A stretch of 64,000 nt of DNA from Harmonia axyridis (GCF_914767665.1 NC_059501.1:52018798-52082797); one strand, 5' to 3'. Shown: positions 20,812 through 32,450, counted from the stretch's first letter. The notes: generated by a model from the letters alone, not told the origin. A program made the numbers and translations.

Positions 20812-22984
20812 CTATTTGATGCGCTCCTCTGTCATTAGGCTTCTATTATCCGGAACTGCTATATTTACCGCTGAGGCAACTCTTTCCGCAACTGAGGAAC
20901 CTTGACAGTTCAAATACTTCAGTGATATTTCTAAAAGAACTGGCGTGAAATTTTCACAATTCTTCCAGAATTTTATTGAATCTTCCTTTCTCTCCAATAA
21001 TGGTTGGTCCAGATACTGTTTCAGTTCACTATGGATGGAGCCATAATTTGAAAATTCTTGTGAAGCAGAATCAGAAGTTGACCGTATTTCATGTCTGCTC
21101 TTAATAGACGACTCATTAGGTTCTTCCTTGTCGACTTCAGATGATTTGTTTGGAGAACATTGGCCTATATTCTATACGAATTTCACTTCCCACTTTTGCT
21201 TTAGCATTTGCCACTGCTTTTGGAGAATTGAAATGGATTTTTTAAATCGAGGGTCCAAAATGGTGGTTATAGAGAGAAAGGTATTTTTCTCCAGAGGAGC
21301 AAGTCTTTCCTTAATTTTTCTAAGTAGAGCCTCTTTTACACTCAGCGCGACTGCGGTTGATGGAGTTGCTTGATCCGTTACTTGAAGCAGCAAATTGGAA
21401 AGTGGAATTGCTTAACATGACTTGACAATTGTTACCACTTCTTTCTTCAGTCGCTTCTTTAAATAGATCAAGAAGAGCAATTATATCTCGGATCACATGG
21501 AGTTGTGAACTTGCAACCATATCTGGTGTATTTTTGTTGGATTAACTTTTCGTAGCTAAAATTTCAGCTAGAAGAGCAGACAGCTTTACAAATCGATCCA
21601 GCATATCCAAACAATAAATCCGTCTGGTGCTGACAGCTTGTGTTGATATCAACACCTCCCCCTGTTTTTTCTAGATGCTTCATGTTCAGATCGTGATTGA
21701 TCCATAGCATTCACGGACTGTTTTAAAAATGTAACGATACATTTCACTTTGTCGCAGAGTTCTGAAAAAGCACTCACTTCTCTTGGTATCCCATCAACTG
21801 TTAAGTTCAAGAGGTGAGCCATACACGATATCCTATGATCATCACCTACGAACAATCTCATCGCTGCCACAATTTTAGAGCCGCCATGTGTGGTAATTGA
21901 AACAATTTTTGTTATGTCAATATTAAATTCTTCACAAATGTCTTTCCTGCATGAGTCTGAAAACGCCGAGTAGGTATATATATTGTCACTTATCACATTA
22001 TATGAACTGTATAGAACATATCTCAGAAAGTTTCAGAGCACAAAGATTGATACTCTGAAGAACCGATGATTCCTTTATTGTATCAATGAAATGTACTGCC
22101 AACACTAAGAAACTCCTTGTTGAATCAATGATTATCAGATTGTCACTTGTGAAGCATAAAAATGATTTCTCATCCAAAGTTTTTATGATAATCCCTTTCA
22201 TGGTGTCATATCTTGTTTCGACCAAATGAGTTACCTGTAATTTAAAAACAAATAGCTGTTAAACAATAATCTCTATACAATGGTCAAATTTATAAAGTAC
22301 AACTCGAAATATAAAAAAAAAACAAAAAACTTTTTTTCTGGAAGGAAGTTTATAAAGTGGGCTAACAGCATACTGTTAGCTGTTAATTCATAAATTAACT
22401 TTTGTAAGACCTTTTTTTCAACACATGACAGTGGCACATTGCCCTCGCATATCATATAAACTAAAGCTTCAGTAATTCCATCATATTTCTACAATTTAAA
22501 AATTGTCATTAATAATATAATTAATACTAAAAGGAAAAAATATTATATTGAAAACATTTTTTTAACGAATAGAACACTCTCACTCACCTGCAGAACTTGA
22601 ATCCCTTCGAAACAACTCATCAAAATGGATTGCTTTCTTTTTTTGCAGGTGGCATGCAGAATTCGGAATCAGAACAATCTGTTGATGTACTTGGCAAAGT
22701 AGCCTTGAAATAAGAGAATTAAAAAAAGTAGTTTTATAAGATATTCAAAATTCAAAACAAGTACTCAATTATTGCAATATTAGAATGGTTTCATGACCTT
22801 TTTCGTCTAAATCTGACGCCGACAAAACCCTAGCATCTTTTAGTACCTCTCTACATCCAGTCTTCGATGAACTTGATGGCTGATTCATCATTTGCATATA
22901 AGCAAAATGATGCTTCAATCTAAAATGTGTCGCTGAATTTGTGGAATTTCCCTTAGTTTTGTATGACTTTCCACACAAATTCAT
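20812..22984 (-). pseudogene. hAT-superfamily transposase relic (ZBED-like)
   Basis: The minus strand gives, N to C: a BED-type zinc finger (NLCGKSYKTKGNSTNSATHF then RLKHH, about 22900-22984); a region with MVETRYDTMKGIIIKTLDE; the RNase H-like part with FNIDITKIVSITTHGGSKIV (the usual T-D-N-A/G-A-N Asp is His here) and ISCMAHLLNL, the C-x-x-H motif of hAT; then LEKNTFLSITTILDPRFKK; and the dimerisation region KYLNCQGSSVAERVASAVNI with NRSLMTEERIK (20812-20950). Pieces are in several frames separated by stops. Some gaps could be introns, but the altered catalytic residue argues that the gene is dead. Terminal repeats were not located. Confidence 0.85.
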
Positions 22985-23047
22985 GAAGCAGATTCGCTAC
23001 TTTCATTTTTTTTTTTGAAAAAACACAATCAATTGAAAACGACATAT

Positions 23048-24000
23048 TTAGTAGTTTGAATATTTACTAGTTTCAGTTGCCTTTTTTTCGTAGCACCCTC
23101 TGCAATACCTTCTTGTTTTGGCAGCTGGTCCTTCTTTTTTTGACAATTTGTGCGTTTTCATTTTACTTTTCATCGAACTACCAACTACACCATTGTCGTG
23201 ATCTTCTACTGCCTTCTTGGAGTAAACCCAGTATTCCTTGAATTCACTTATTGATTTATTTTCGCCTTTCACTTTTCTGTAAAAAATATGTGCATTCACA
23301 ATTGCAGTATCCTTTGGTAACTCAACTGCAATTTTTCGATATCATTCTATTGTTTTACGTAGAGAAGGATTATAACTAGGAATCTGATCAGAAATATCGA
23401 TCAAAGACTTCCCAGAATTTTATACTTTACAATTGCAGATGGTTTTTTCTTTATTGCTCCTGTACGTTGGCGTAATTCAACCATTTCATCACCATGTCTG
23501 CTTGATAGAAACAAGACATCTCTTACCTTTCCATTTTATAACAGAAATTCCTCTATTATTTTCTCTAACAACGATTTCACCAACGTTGAGCCTTTGTTTA
23601 TCCAACAGCAATTTTCGAGCTCTGAACTGGTATAGTAGTTATCAGTTATGATAGTTGTTCCTAGATCTAGTAAATTTTCAGCCAGAAACAAAACTGTTTT
23701 TGTAGAAATTGAAACATTCGCATATTTCTCCTTGTCTGAATATAAATTTTCATATTCCATGTAAAACCGTTATCAATTTGAAGTTTGAACTTTTTCAAGC
23801 CATATTAATGCGTCTTGTTATGTATTGCTTTAGTATCAGACGTTCGCGGAAAGGATCTTTCAAAACGTATACGTTCATTCAGTGTGATTAGCACTGAAAG
23901 ATCACTTGTCGAGAATACGGTCTCAGGGTCTCGTCTACACACACTTTTTTGCCTGGTATATACACTTCAATATCACCACAAAAATCCCAGAGAATTTCTA
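23048..24000 (-). pseudogene. piggyBac-like transposase relic
   Basis: Order on the minus strand: degraded text with VDETLRPYSRQ and GLKKFKLQIDNGF (about 23760-23935); then MEYENLYSDKEKY and TKTVLFLAENLLDLG; TTIITDNYYTSSELENC, holding the piggyBac TDN.YTS catalytic motif; WINKGSTLVKSLL; KVRDVLFLSSRHGDEMVEL; then IDISDQIPSYNPSLRKTIE, a stop and YRKIAVELPKDTAIVNAHIF, which is the region with the third Asp; and a C-terminal Cys-rich stretch RRYCRGCYEKK (about 23060-23110). Frameshifts and at least two stops are present. The relic directly abuts the hAT relic. Confidence 0.85.
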
Positions 24001-24512
24001 TTCAATTAATTAAAGGATCACAATTTTCGATTTCAATGTTCATAATCTCCCACAAAACAAAGAAATACAAATGCATTTTCATCGATAACAGAACAGAACA
24101 ATTACAAAATTCATGAAATAAATTTTTAAAAATAGAAAAAAATTTTTTTTCATTTTCAATTTTTTGTCCTTGACTCCAAATGAATCAATTCAACATGTCA
24201 ATATCATTTCTAATGTGATTCCATAATTTCATTCCATGATCATGAAGATAAAAACCATATTAAATTCGAAATAAAGTTTCAGAAATTGCATATATCAACT
24301 TTTCATCTATAGAACTCTCACAACGCTAAAAAAAGCCAGTTTATTTTCAGAACGAATTTGCAAATTTGATAATTATTTTTGATTTCCTAACATGGTTTGA
24401 AGGCGTGATCCTTTAATTTTTTGAAAATTCGATCGAATGAAACAAAAAAACCGCTCCATGGATTGAATTGAAATTCTCTGGGATTTTTGTGGTGATATTG
24501 AACTGTAAAACG
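23967..24512. repeat. Inverted repeat next to the piggyBac relic
   Basis: TTCAATATCACCACAAAAAT followed by CCCAGAGAATTTC at the left pairs with GAAATTCTCTGGG and ATTTTTGTGGTGATATTGAA at the right. The match continues inward through AATTAAAGGATCA, with a roughly 50-nt extra segment in the right arm (GCTCCATGG..). The interior is AT-rich and non-coding. It may be a MITE inserted in the piggyBac gene between its core and the candidate N-terminus at 25110-25450. Confidence 0.7.
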
Positions 24513-25109
24513 CATACTTAAAATTGATGGTTTTTTCGATATTTTCAATTCAGCGCTTGATTATCCAAAAAGCCTCCGGAAGTCCTTTTTTATCAACTTT
24601 TCAAATTAATCCAATAGCTAATACTTCTTGTACAGAATTCATTCAAGATTTCAAAACATCCCATAAATTTTCATTGATTGGTGAAATATTGATGGTTAAA
24701 AACAAAAATTTTGAAAAAAGGATATTGAATCTGAATGAACAAGTTATCTCATCCATATAGTGGTTGAGTTGGAAAAAAATAAAGTCTGTATGCCAAAAAT
24801 GAAAACTGAAAAAATTTCTCAAAAATTTTAGATACTGTATTCTTCAGTATTGAGCGGTACACGTTGCATGAAAAATTTTTTCATCATGAGATCTCTAAAC
24901 TATAAACTTCAAGCTTCAAAATTTTTTTTTTCAAATTTAGATACGACCATTGTTATCGAAAATACAGCCATTTGAAAAACGCTAAAAATTTCGAATTTTA
25001 TTTTGATCCTTCAATTTATTCCACTAGTATATATTTATTATCTATTCCAGACTCTACTTCAAAAGTGAAATTCATGTGGTTTACAGAAGGACGTTCCCAA
25101 ATATCATTA
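24513..25109. other. No recognisable feature
   Basis: Very AT-rich, with an open plus frame at 24524-24760 that shows no motif. No repeat boundaries seen. Confidence 0.35.
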
Positions 25110-25450
25110 TCAGACAAATTGTAGTAATGCAATTTGAGTGGTTTTCAGGAGAGTTTTTCTGAATATCTTTTTCATTTTCATCCACATTCTCTCCGATATT
25201 TCTGAATTGTTTTGATTGGTTATTGTCGAATCTGAATCATCTGGATAATATGTAGGATCTAGGTACGGATCTGGACACAAAAATGGGTCAGAGACTAGAT
25301 CCATCAACTGATTCGTCAGAAGAATCTGAAATATTACCACATGAACAAAAATAAATTTGGTTTCCTCACCTTCACCTGATAAAGTATATCTTTCACGAGC
25401 TAACTCCAAAATACGTCGACTGCGATCACTCATCATAAAAAACTCGAGAA
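25110..25450 (-). pseudogene. Candidate piggyBac N-terminal exon pair
   Basis: A 221-residue open minus frame (25110-25775) contains MMSDRSRRILELARERYTLS near 25380-25440. A possible 52-nt intron, from GTGAGGAAACC to TGGTAATATTTCAG, would join SGEG to DSSDESVDGSSL, giving the acidic DSSDES-type N-terminus common in piggyBac proteins. The position upstream of the piggyBac core on the same strand fits. The unspliced frame has no recognisable domain, so this assignment is inference. Confidence 0.35.
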
Positions 25451-25775
25451 AACTGGAGAATCGCCTACAATAAGCAACTGAGTGAATTACGACGAATAAG
25501 ACGCATAGCTCAAATGCGAGCCTCAACTTGCAAGAATGACCGCCAATATGACCGTTGACTATACGTCGGAATAATATTCCTACAAATTTGTAAGAATCTG
25601 CAAATAATATATTTCTTTGATCGAGAGTTGAATGAAGTTGAACACTCTCATATGTTATATGTTTTGTTTTCATTTTTTGCGATAAGCAGAGGTTCCCGAT
25701 TGAAATTAACACATTATTAATTAAGAATAAGATTTTCAGACTTGAAGGAATATTAACATCATATACACATCGCAT

Positions 25776-26261
25776 TTAATTTGTATTTTGGAAAGTTGTG
25801 GAGTTATTGAGTTGAAATTAAACAATTGGAAAATATCCTACATCTTATTATTATGGTAAAACAAAACGACTCATCTAAATAAAAAGAACCACCAAAATTA
25901 CCACTGAACCACACCAACAAAATTGCACAGCGGTCATCAGTGACCGATTCCCTTTTTTTTTTGAAAAATGAAGTAGATGAAAAAAATTGATATTAAGTGA
26001 ATCAGACTAAAGTACACAATTGAAATATATCGAAAAATATTTTGGACATTTTTCATCAAATGATGAGCTTGGCCGCTAAGTGTTGTAAATGATATCGTTC
26101 AGTTCTCCTAACGAGCGAGGCAAACTAAGTCTTATTATTTCTTGATAGTCTTTAATACTATGTGAAAAATTTATATATAGCTAGATTAGGTATCTACAAT
26201 TCATTGACGTCATTGAATTAAAAATTAATTTTTTTTATACATATCAGATATAAGAATATTA
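25776..26261. other. No recognisable feature
   Basis: AT-rich spacer; nothing supported on either strand. Confidence 0.35.
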
Positions 26262-26880
26262 GATTTTTTCTATATTTCAGTATCGTAATGAGTTCATTAC
26301 TGTTCTAAAAACAGTGCTGTAATGAGCTCATTACAGCATTGTTTTTTCAGTTATTTTTTCGTTTTGGGGTTGTCTACCCAGACTTCCTATAATATCGAAA
26401 TTCAAGACACGTCAATTGTCAATACAATATAATTTAGATATAGTGAAATGATTTGCAACATTATTCGCAATTTCTGTTGATGTTCGATCGATTCTGTTAC
26501 ACATAATCCAAGAATTTAATGCGTAATTATAAATTATTTCAAAATTCGAAACGTGTTATTTAAATTCAAATTCCCTAATCTGTCAATTTCCGTAATAGTC
26601 ACACCAACTGCCTGAATAATTGTATTTAGGCAGTTGGTGTGACTATTACGGAAATTCAGATTCAACATCCTAGAAACATTTGTATTGACAAATGTTTCTA
26701 GGATGTTGAATCTGAATTTTTCATTGAATTCCGACAATATTTCATAAAACTTGACTGAAATAGAGAAAATATCGTCTACTACTCGTTGCAGAAGGCAATT
26801 CCAACACTAATACGAATTTCGCATTCGTGTTGGAATAGGAGCCTATTTTGCAACTTGTTTCTGAATATACTATTATACGA
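26262..26880. repeat. Dispersed inverted-end repeat, copy 2
   Basis: Same order of blocks as 19408-19965: a TCTATATTTCAGTATCGTAA start, the GTAATGAGTTCATTAC hairpin, the ATAGTGAAATGATTTGCA block, the ACTGAAATAGAGAAAATATC right end (26754-26773) and the CGTTGCAGAA tail. It differs most sharply in the middle, where two abutting perfect hairpins (26585-26714) replace simple sequence present in copy 1. Confidence 0.75.
26585..26714. repeat. Two abutting perfect hairpins
   Basis: Hairpin 1 has a 29-bp perfect stem (26585-26613 with 26628-26656) and a 14-nt loop. Hairpin 2 starts at the very next base and has a 27-bp perfect stem (26657-26683 with 26688-26714) and a 4-nt loop. Copy 1 of the repeat has the left arm of hairpin 1 (AGTCACACCAACTGCC) and a diverged right arm of hairpin 2, but neither mirrored partner. 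The inner arms therefore look like a recent local inversion-copy event. Confidence 0.92.
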
Positions 26881-27162
26881 TTACCTAAGTAGCAATCTTA
26901 TGATGAACAGTATAACTAATTTGAAATAATTATATCATTTCTATTACTTGTTCGTTCAAAATTCTTCTGAGCAAATATGGTTGACATTAAAACTTTCAAC
27001 TAAGAAATGTTGTTCTTATTAATACACTTTTAGTCATTCGAAGTATTTGAGTGAACTGAATACACGACCGTGTCATCTCTTTCAAATTTAATTGTATGTT
27101 TTAGAGCGCATCTGTTTTTAAGCCCCGTACAAGACAATCAATCAATCTTGTCTGATACTCAC

Positions 27163-27290
27163 TCTGGCCAAGGGCTTTCCTCCGGTGGCGCTGCATGTAA
27201 GGGTCAAGCTCGCCCCCTCAGCGTACGAAGTGGTTATACCATTTTTCACCAAGCCAAAGTCATCACTCACTTGGACACCCGTCGGAGGAA
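27163..27290 (-). CDS. Ig-domain exon of a host cell-surface protein
   Basis: On the minus strand an acceptor (TATTTTTCAG) is followed by 128 nt open in one frame and a strong donor (GTGAGTATC). After two bases finishing a split codon, 42 codons read PPTGVQVSDDFGLVKNGITT, then SYAEGASLTLTCSATGGKPL and AR. EGASLTLTCSATGGKP is the B-strand Cys and C-strand start of an I-set-like Ig domain; the PPTG opening is a typical domain linker. Codon use is far less AT-rich than the surroundings. No neighbouring exon of the gene was found, so its introns must be large. The family (sidestep-, nephrin- or lachesin-like) cannot be settled from one exon. Confidence 0.8.
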
Positions 27291-27884
27291 CTGAAAAATA
27301 AAACGAAGGTGAATTTTCGCACCATAACAACATAATGGTTGAATTTATTCGGTGAAGTATAAAAAGTCGTGGGGGTCCCTTCGGCAAATTGCAGCAATTT
27401 TTCTGTTCCATTCCTTGATTTTTATACAATGTCAACAAAGTAAGGAAATCTTATAAAATATGTACCATTCATTGAAAATTATGGTGTTGCCTTCAATGTA
27501 AGACTCTTCCAAACTACATACCCTAACGATCAATTCGATTCGATTACCTATCAAATTAAATTTGAGCGCACATAGCAAAACAATCTTAGAACGCATCTCT
27601 AGAATCAACTCCAATAGGTATAATAATTTTTTTTGTCGTCTGACGAGTCGTTTTAAACGAAAGCTTGCAATCGGAAAGACTTGAATTGGTTCGGATCTCG
27701 AATACCGGTCAAGACGGTCAATAAGAAAAATACGACTACGAATCGAATTATTAATTCGATTGGAATTAAATGTTGCATTAAAGGAAGCAATACCAATTAC
27801 CCAGATGATCACGATATTTACGTGAAAACACATGCAAACCATTTCGATCGGGTTGAGGCATGAACATTTTCAAGCATGAGTTCA

Positions 27885-28025
27885 TTCATGTCTATTGATA
27901 TGATTTATTAATAACAAAAATGTATGCTTAGAAACTAGAGTAAATACCGATATCATACTCTTTTATGGTTACTTACTGACAATGAAATGACAAGTCTATT
28001 TACGCTTATTTCTAAGCAATCTTTT
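27885..28025. repeat. Short inverted repeat, also at 48826-48896
   Basis: ATTCATGTCTATTGATATGA with ATGCTTAGAAACTAGAGTAA is partly mirrored by TGACAAGTCTATTTACGCTT and TTCTAAGCAATC. A closely similar single arm (TTCATGTCTATTGAAAAGAT, GCTTAGAAACAAGCGTAAAT, CACTTGTCA) lies at 48826-48896. Probably a small MITE family. Confidence 0.5.
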
Positions 28026-28600
28026 TTGAAATTATTGAATAATATCACTAGGCATGAATCAAACTTTTGAATCCATTATATTTCCCAAATAATTGAAATG
28101 GGGAATATGTTGTAAGCAAATACATCATCTTGTATAGAATAGAATAACATTTATCCTCGACTGCTAAAGAATAAAACTCTTTCTATTTCAAATTTGATCA
28201 AATTCCAAAATATTCCATCACCTAATAATAATTACTGAGCATTATGATTGAATTTCATTCTATCACTTGTTTTGTTATGGAATGAATATTACTCTTGATT
28301 TTTTCGGTCTCTACTTATAGTTCAAAATACTCCACCTTCAATTAGGTATTGAATCTACTCATACAGTAAATCAAAGGATATAGAAATCAACGCACATATA
28401 ATATGAAAAATATTATACTCAGTTTTTGGGCTGAAAAGGAGCAATGAGGACAGATCCTTTCTCGAAAGACGAGGTACTGGCATAGTTTCATGAATGATTA
28501 ATGAAATATAAATACTTTGTATTTTTTTTCAGGTAAAAAAATACTTAATATTCAAAATAAAAAAAAAATTTCAGATCAACGTTTCGGTTTTCAATTTCAA
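28026..28600. other. No recognisable feature
   Basis: AT-rich with no motif-bearing frame and no clear inverted repeat. Confidence 0.35.
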
Positions 28601-28609
28601 TTGTTGTCA

Positions 28610-28920
28610 ATAGCGCGAATAGGGTCATAATACACCGTATTTGCAGAATCGAAAATAGTTTCTTCGAAAAAAAAAATTTATGCAGAAATATTCAAAAAAA
28701 TGTGAGTCCTCCTGCCACCTTTTTTTCCGTAAGTATTCCATTAACTCATGAAATGTTGAGTTTTTACCCAAGGTGGGGCATATTGCTTATATTGTCATCA
28801 AAAAAGCTATGTGATGATAAGGAAGTAGTAGTATATTTTCGGTATAACCGGAAGTTATATATTTATATACAGTGCGCGTCAAATTATGGAACAAATTCAT
28901 TTTCTCAGAAGAAAAATATT
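28610..28920 (+). repeat. Dispersed repeat, copy 1 (partner at 61620-61920)
   Basis: Shared blocks in the same order are CGTATTTGCAGAAT, GTGAGTCC..C..CACCTTTTT, GAGTTTTTACCCAAG, TCATCAAAAAAGCTA and GGAAGTAGTAGTATATTTTC followed by CGGAAGTT. Near its right edge, at about 28870, stands ATACAGTGCGCGTCAAATTA then TGGAACAAATTCATTTT. This resembles the CACTGTGTCC..TATGGAACAAATTC terminus seen at 7211, 12863 and 16905. Confidence 0.65.
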
Positions 28921-29301
28921 TGGCAACAAAATCCTGAAACTGGTCAATTTTTGTTTCACTTTTACCAAATTTTTATGCATTTTTGAAGGATTTTTGTTGC
29001 ACACTGTACTATCCCCCATAAACCCTCTAAATATTTTGAATAGGGAAAGTGGGTCATTCGGTACTTTTTTGACAAGGTATTTATATCTTGTTTACAGGTG
29101 TGCAGAAATTTTCAAGAAAATTTTTTTTTGTTGAAAAATTAGTAAGTTCAAATAGGTTTTCAGTATGTGCACTTTGTCATGGCATATTTACTTTGAGACG
29201 ATGGTACCTGATGAAAATTGCCATCGAATGAAAGTCTACCATTACAGTTTTTTTTTAATCTTTTTTATAACTTCAGAGTAACCTTGTTTATGAGTTCAGT
29301 C

Positions 29302-29592
29302 TTAGTTGTGAAGCGGATGACCAGCTCTCATACCATCTTTTAGGAGGTCTGCCAGGAGGTCTTTTCGAGCTGGGTTTTTGGTCCTAAGCCGACTTTGTCC
29401 ATTCGCTCTCCCTTTCTGCCCACGTTTTCTTTCCAACATCGTCTCCTCATTCTGCCAAGACGCACCATATCCATGTATCTGGAGTTTCTCTCTTATGGCC
29501 TCGCTCCTAATTTGATCTCTTAGTATCATCCTCCTAATGGATCTCAGGATCTTCATTTCGGTTGTTCGGCTGATTTTTTTTTTTTTCGCCAT
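29302..29592 (-). pseudogene. Non-LTR ORF2 fragment
   Basis: The minus strand is open for 96 codons and reads TTEMKILRSIRRMILRDQIR then SEAIREKLQIHGYGASW. It resembles the stretch of endonuclease/reverse-transcriptase elements around the TAEMR.LR...G.T..D..R...I motif, C-terminal of the palm. The following residues are basic and not conserved. It lies just downstream of the larger relic at 29735-30830 and may be a second, older copy. Confidence 0.5.
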
Positions 29593-29734
29593 TTCTGCAA
29601 TGTTTTATATACTCTGACATTACTCTGAGTTGTCTCCCGACTATTCGTCTCAGATATTCAGCAATTCTTGAATCTTTGCTGGCTTGCATTCATATATCTC
29701 TGATAAGGTCTCTGTGACTAGTTATTTCCTCTTC

Positions 29735-30830
29735 TTCTTAAAGTTGCTATCTTCGGTGGAAGTTTGGCAATCACATTGGACCACATTACTTTGTTCATTG
29801 CCATTCCAAATAATCATGTCAATGTCATGCCAGTCCATGCTTGCAGGTTACGTAGCCACGTTATTCGCCTACGTCGGCGTCCTACTGATCTTTTACCTTA
29901 TATTTTTCCCTGAAGAATAAGTTGAAGTAGGTGATATTTCCCGAGCCGCAGGATGTGTCCAAAATTCCCAAGTTTCTTGCGTTTGACACTAGTGAGATAT
30001 TCTAGTTCTCCGCCGTCACATTGTAAGATGATATCGTTTGTTACGTGGTGAATCCATGCATCGGTAGCACCACATTTCAAATGGGTCTATGCGTTTACAT
30101 GAAGCATGAGTAAGGATCCATGCTTCTGCCGCATATAGAAGACTCAACAGCACATAACATTTCAAGCTTTTGATTCGGGTCTGGGCAGTGAGGGACAGGT
30201 TGCAGAGAACATTACGCATCTTATTGAATGTACCCCTTGTTTTTTCGATTCGGAATGTTATGTGTTGGTTATCGATGTCTCTTTTACTGATTACTAAGAT
30301 CTTTGTTTTTGTGAAATTTATCTTCATACCGTATCTGACACAGGCATGCACCACACGGTCTATATTCCTCTGAAGTCCCTCTGCAGTATCGACTATGAGA
30401 ACGGTGTCATCTACATACCTTAGGTTATTCACTATTTACTCATTTATAATTATTACATCTTCTAAGTTGTCCAGTGCTTCCATAAACATATGTTCCGAGT
30501 ACACATCAAACAGAAGTGGCGACAGTACACAACTCTGACGCACTCCTCTCCTTATGTTGAACTCCTCTGATGTCTCGTTCTCGAGGCGTACATTGAGCTT
30601 CTGTCGCAGGTATTTCTTTGATATTATTCTTACATCTCTTACGTCGATTTCTGAATGAAGTAGTATTGAGATTAGTTTACGATATTGAACTTTGTCAAAG
30701 GCCTTCTTGATATTTGCGTATCGTATTTTTTTTTTGGAGCATTCTTTGTATATCGTCTTCATTTTCTGCCAAGAATATTGCGTCATCTGCATTACTTTTC
30801 TTTACTCTCCGTCGCATTCTGCATCCTCTT
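29735..30830 (-). pseudogene. Non-LTR reverse transcriptase relic, chimeric 5' end
   Basis: Reading right to left: ADDAIFLAENEDDIQRML in one frame (about 30740-30800) is a palm D-D motif. It is followed directly by KKAFDKVQYRKLISILLHSE, RGVRQSCVLSPLLFDVYSEH, NNLRYVDDTVLIVDTAEGLQ, GMKINFTKTKILVISKRDI and LKCYVLLSLLYAAEAWILTH. PFEMWCYRCMD and KRKKLGNFGHILRLGKYHLL follow, then GRRRRRITWLRNLQAWTGM near 29830-29880. The palm carries YVDD intact. Two palm DD motifs in the wrong order show that parts of two copies are joined. Frameshifts at about 30435 and 30020 and several stops break it. Confidence 0.88.
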
Positions 30831-31990
30831 TTAATCTCTTTCATGCTTTTTATGACCTTGTCCGTGATCGGGTTGAATCGAATGAGACTTGGACTGTCTT
30901 ATTCCTGTTATATCTGCTGTAAATCCCTGGGTTGTTCTTATTCTCGTTTTGTTGTTATTGTTAATTTGAACTAAGGTCTTTAAAGAATCTTCTGGAATAC
31001 CCTTCTCTCGCAGTTTCTCTATGACTTAAGTTAGATGAGCTCTTCCAATACCAAATGCTCTCTTCAAATCACCGTACAGATAAACAGTGGTTAACCGAAC
31101 TCGATGGACTTCTCAGTCATCTATCTAAGAATGAAAATTGCATCCACGCTCAATCTTTTCATCCTGAATCTTGGTCTTGCTTTTCTTGTTTTTATCAATT
31201 TCATCTGTTATTTTTGTAGTTGAGATCTTATTAAACAGTTTGCTGCTATGGTTGATCCGTGAGATAATTCTGTATTTCAGATATTCTACGGAATACCAAC
31301 AAACACTTAATAAAAAAATTCTCTTTATAATGACATTATATCTTTCTGAGGGCACAAAATAAATTATTAAATAATTTACGAATGGAATGGTCTCGGGTAT
31401 GGTCAAATGAATGTTTCACTGATTGATTATAACTTTTAACATGTAGGTATAAAGTTAAACAATATTTCAATATTTTATTTCTCTCTCTGTGCGAAGTTTT
31501 GTCTTATTCAATATATTACGTACATTCATAAGTCAGCGCAAAGGTTCCGTAAGTACTGCAAATCTCCCTTTATTTTCGTAGATAAGACCTAAATGATCTC
31601 ATCCTCAAAACCGTATGAATGCGATTGGCCATCTCTTTACTTCATCTTTCTGTTAACCCACCGCCGAGCGATACTTTCCCGAATGGAGAAAGAAACGACG
31701 TTAGGGGTTCATTGTTACCTAATTCACGCAATTTCTGCACATTTTTCTTACGTTCCGAATGTAAGACTACGAATAAAAGCCCTCTGTCTCGAATCCAATT
31801 CCCAAATCTCTTTGAGCATCCTATTCCGAAGAAACGCTACAGGAAAATATAATAACAGGATCGTCTCCCAAATTGCGGCTATTGTTCATTATGCAGTGGA
31901 ATAATATAGGGTATTTCCGGAGCGAGCAGGCAAGGCATAATTGATATTCGCCCAAATTTCTGAAGACGTGTTTGTGGGCGGAGAATGATT
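30831..31990. other. No recognisable gene
   Basis: The first 200 bp may still belong to the retroelement (minus strand RTRS and MKEIKRGCRMRRRVKKSN near 30800-30860). Beyond about 31030 I see no motif. Short frames at 31171-31406 and 31593-31904 lack any recognisable feature. Confidence 0.35.
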
Positions 31991-32450
31991 TTATGGGGTT
32001 TCAAATTTCGAATTGTTGTGATAATTATCATACGTCGCCTTGTCAGTTGAAGCAATTCCCTCCATATCTCTCATTGAAACATACATAAACTTTGTTTTAG
32101 TTACGTTTAAATTGAGCTGGTTGCTATGAAACCATTTCGAAACTACATCAAATGCTTCGTTCATGTTATTTATCATAAGTTTTTTAGATTTTGCTTTTTT
32201 CAGTACTGTTGTGTCATCGGCAAAAATGACTAAATCAGCGCCCTCATCAATGTTTACAAAATCGTTCACGTAAATAATAAAAAGAAGTGGCCCAAGGACC
32301 GATCTCTGGGGTACACCACATTTAACATCACACATATCAGACATACTACCACTGAGATCTAGACACTGTTCTATTGATCTATTGCACTCCGATCAACATT
32401 ATAGAACATTAATTTGTCAAGAAGCTTTTCCCTGGAAATACAATCGAAAG
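31991..32450 (-). pseudogene. CR1/Jockey-like reverse transcriptase fragment
   Basis: Right to left: ISREKLLDKLMFYNVDRSAI (degraded, about 32385-32450), a short deletion, then an open frame with CDVKCGVPQRSVLGPLLFII, YVNDFVNIDEG, LVIFADDTTVLKKAKS (catalytic DD intact) and KWFHSNQLNLNVTKTKFMYV. This covers the palm from the GVPQ box through the NLNKTK box. The GVPQGS box has Arg for Gly. The thumb and both ends of ORF2 are missing. Confidence 0.85.

Noticed and set aside
25110..25775. A single 221-residue protein reading straight through
   Set aside because: The unspliced frame has no recognisable domain, and only a short inner part resembles a known N-terminus.
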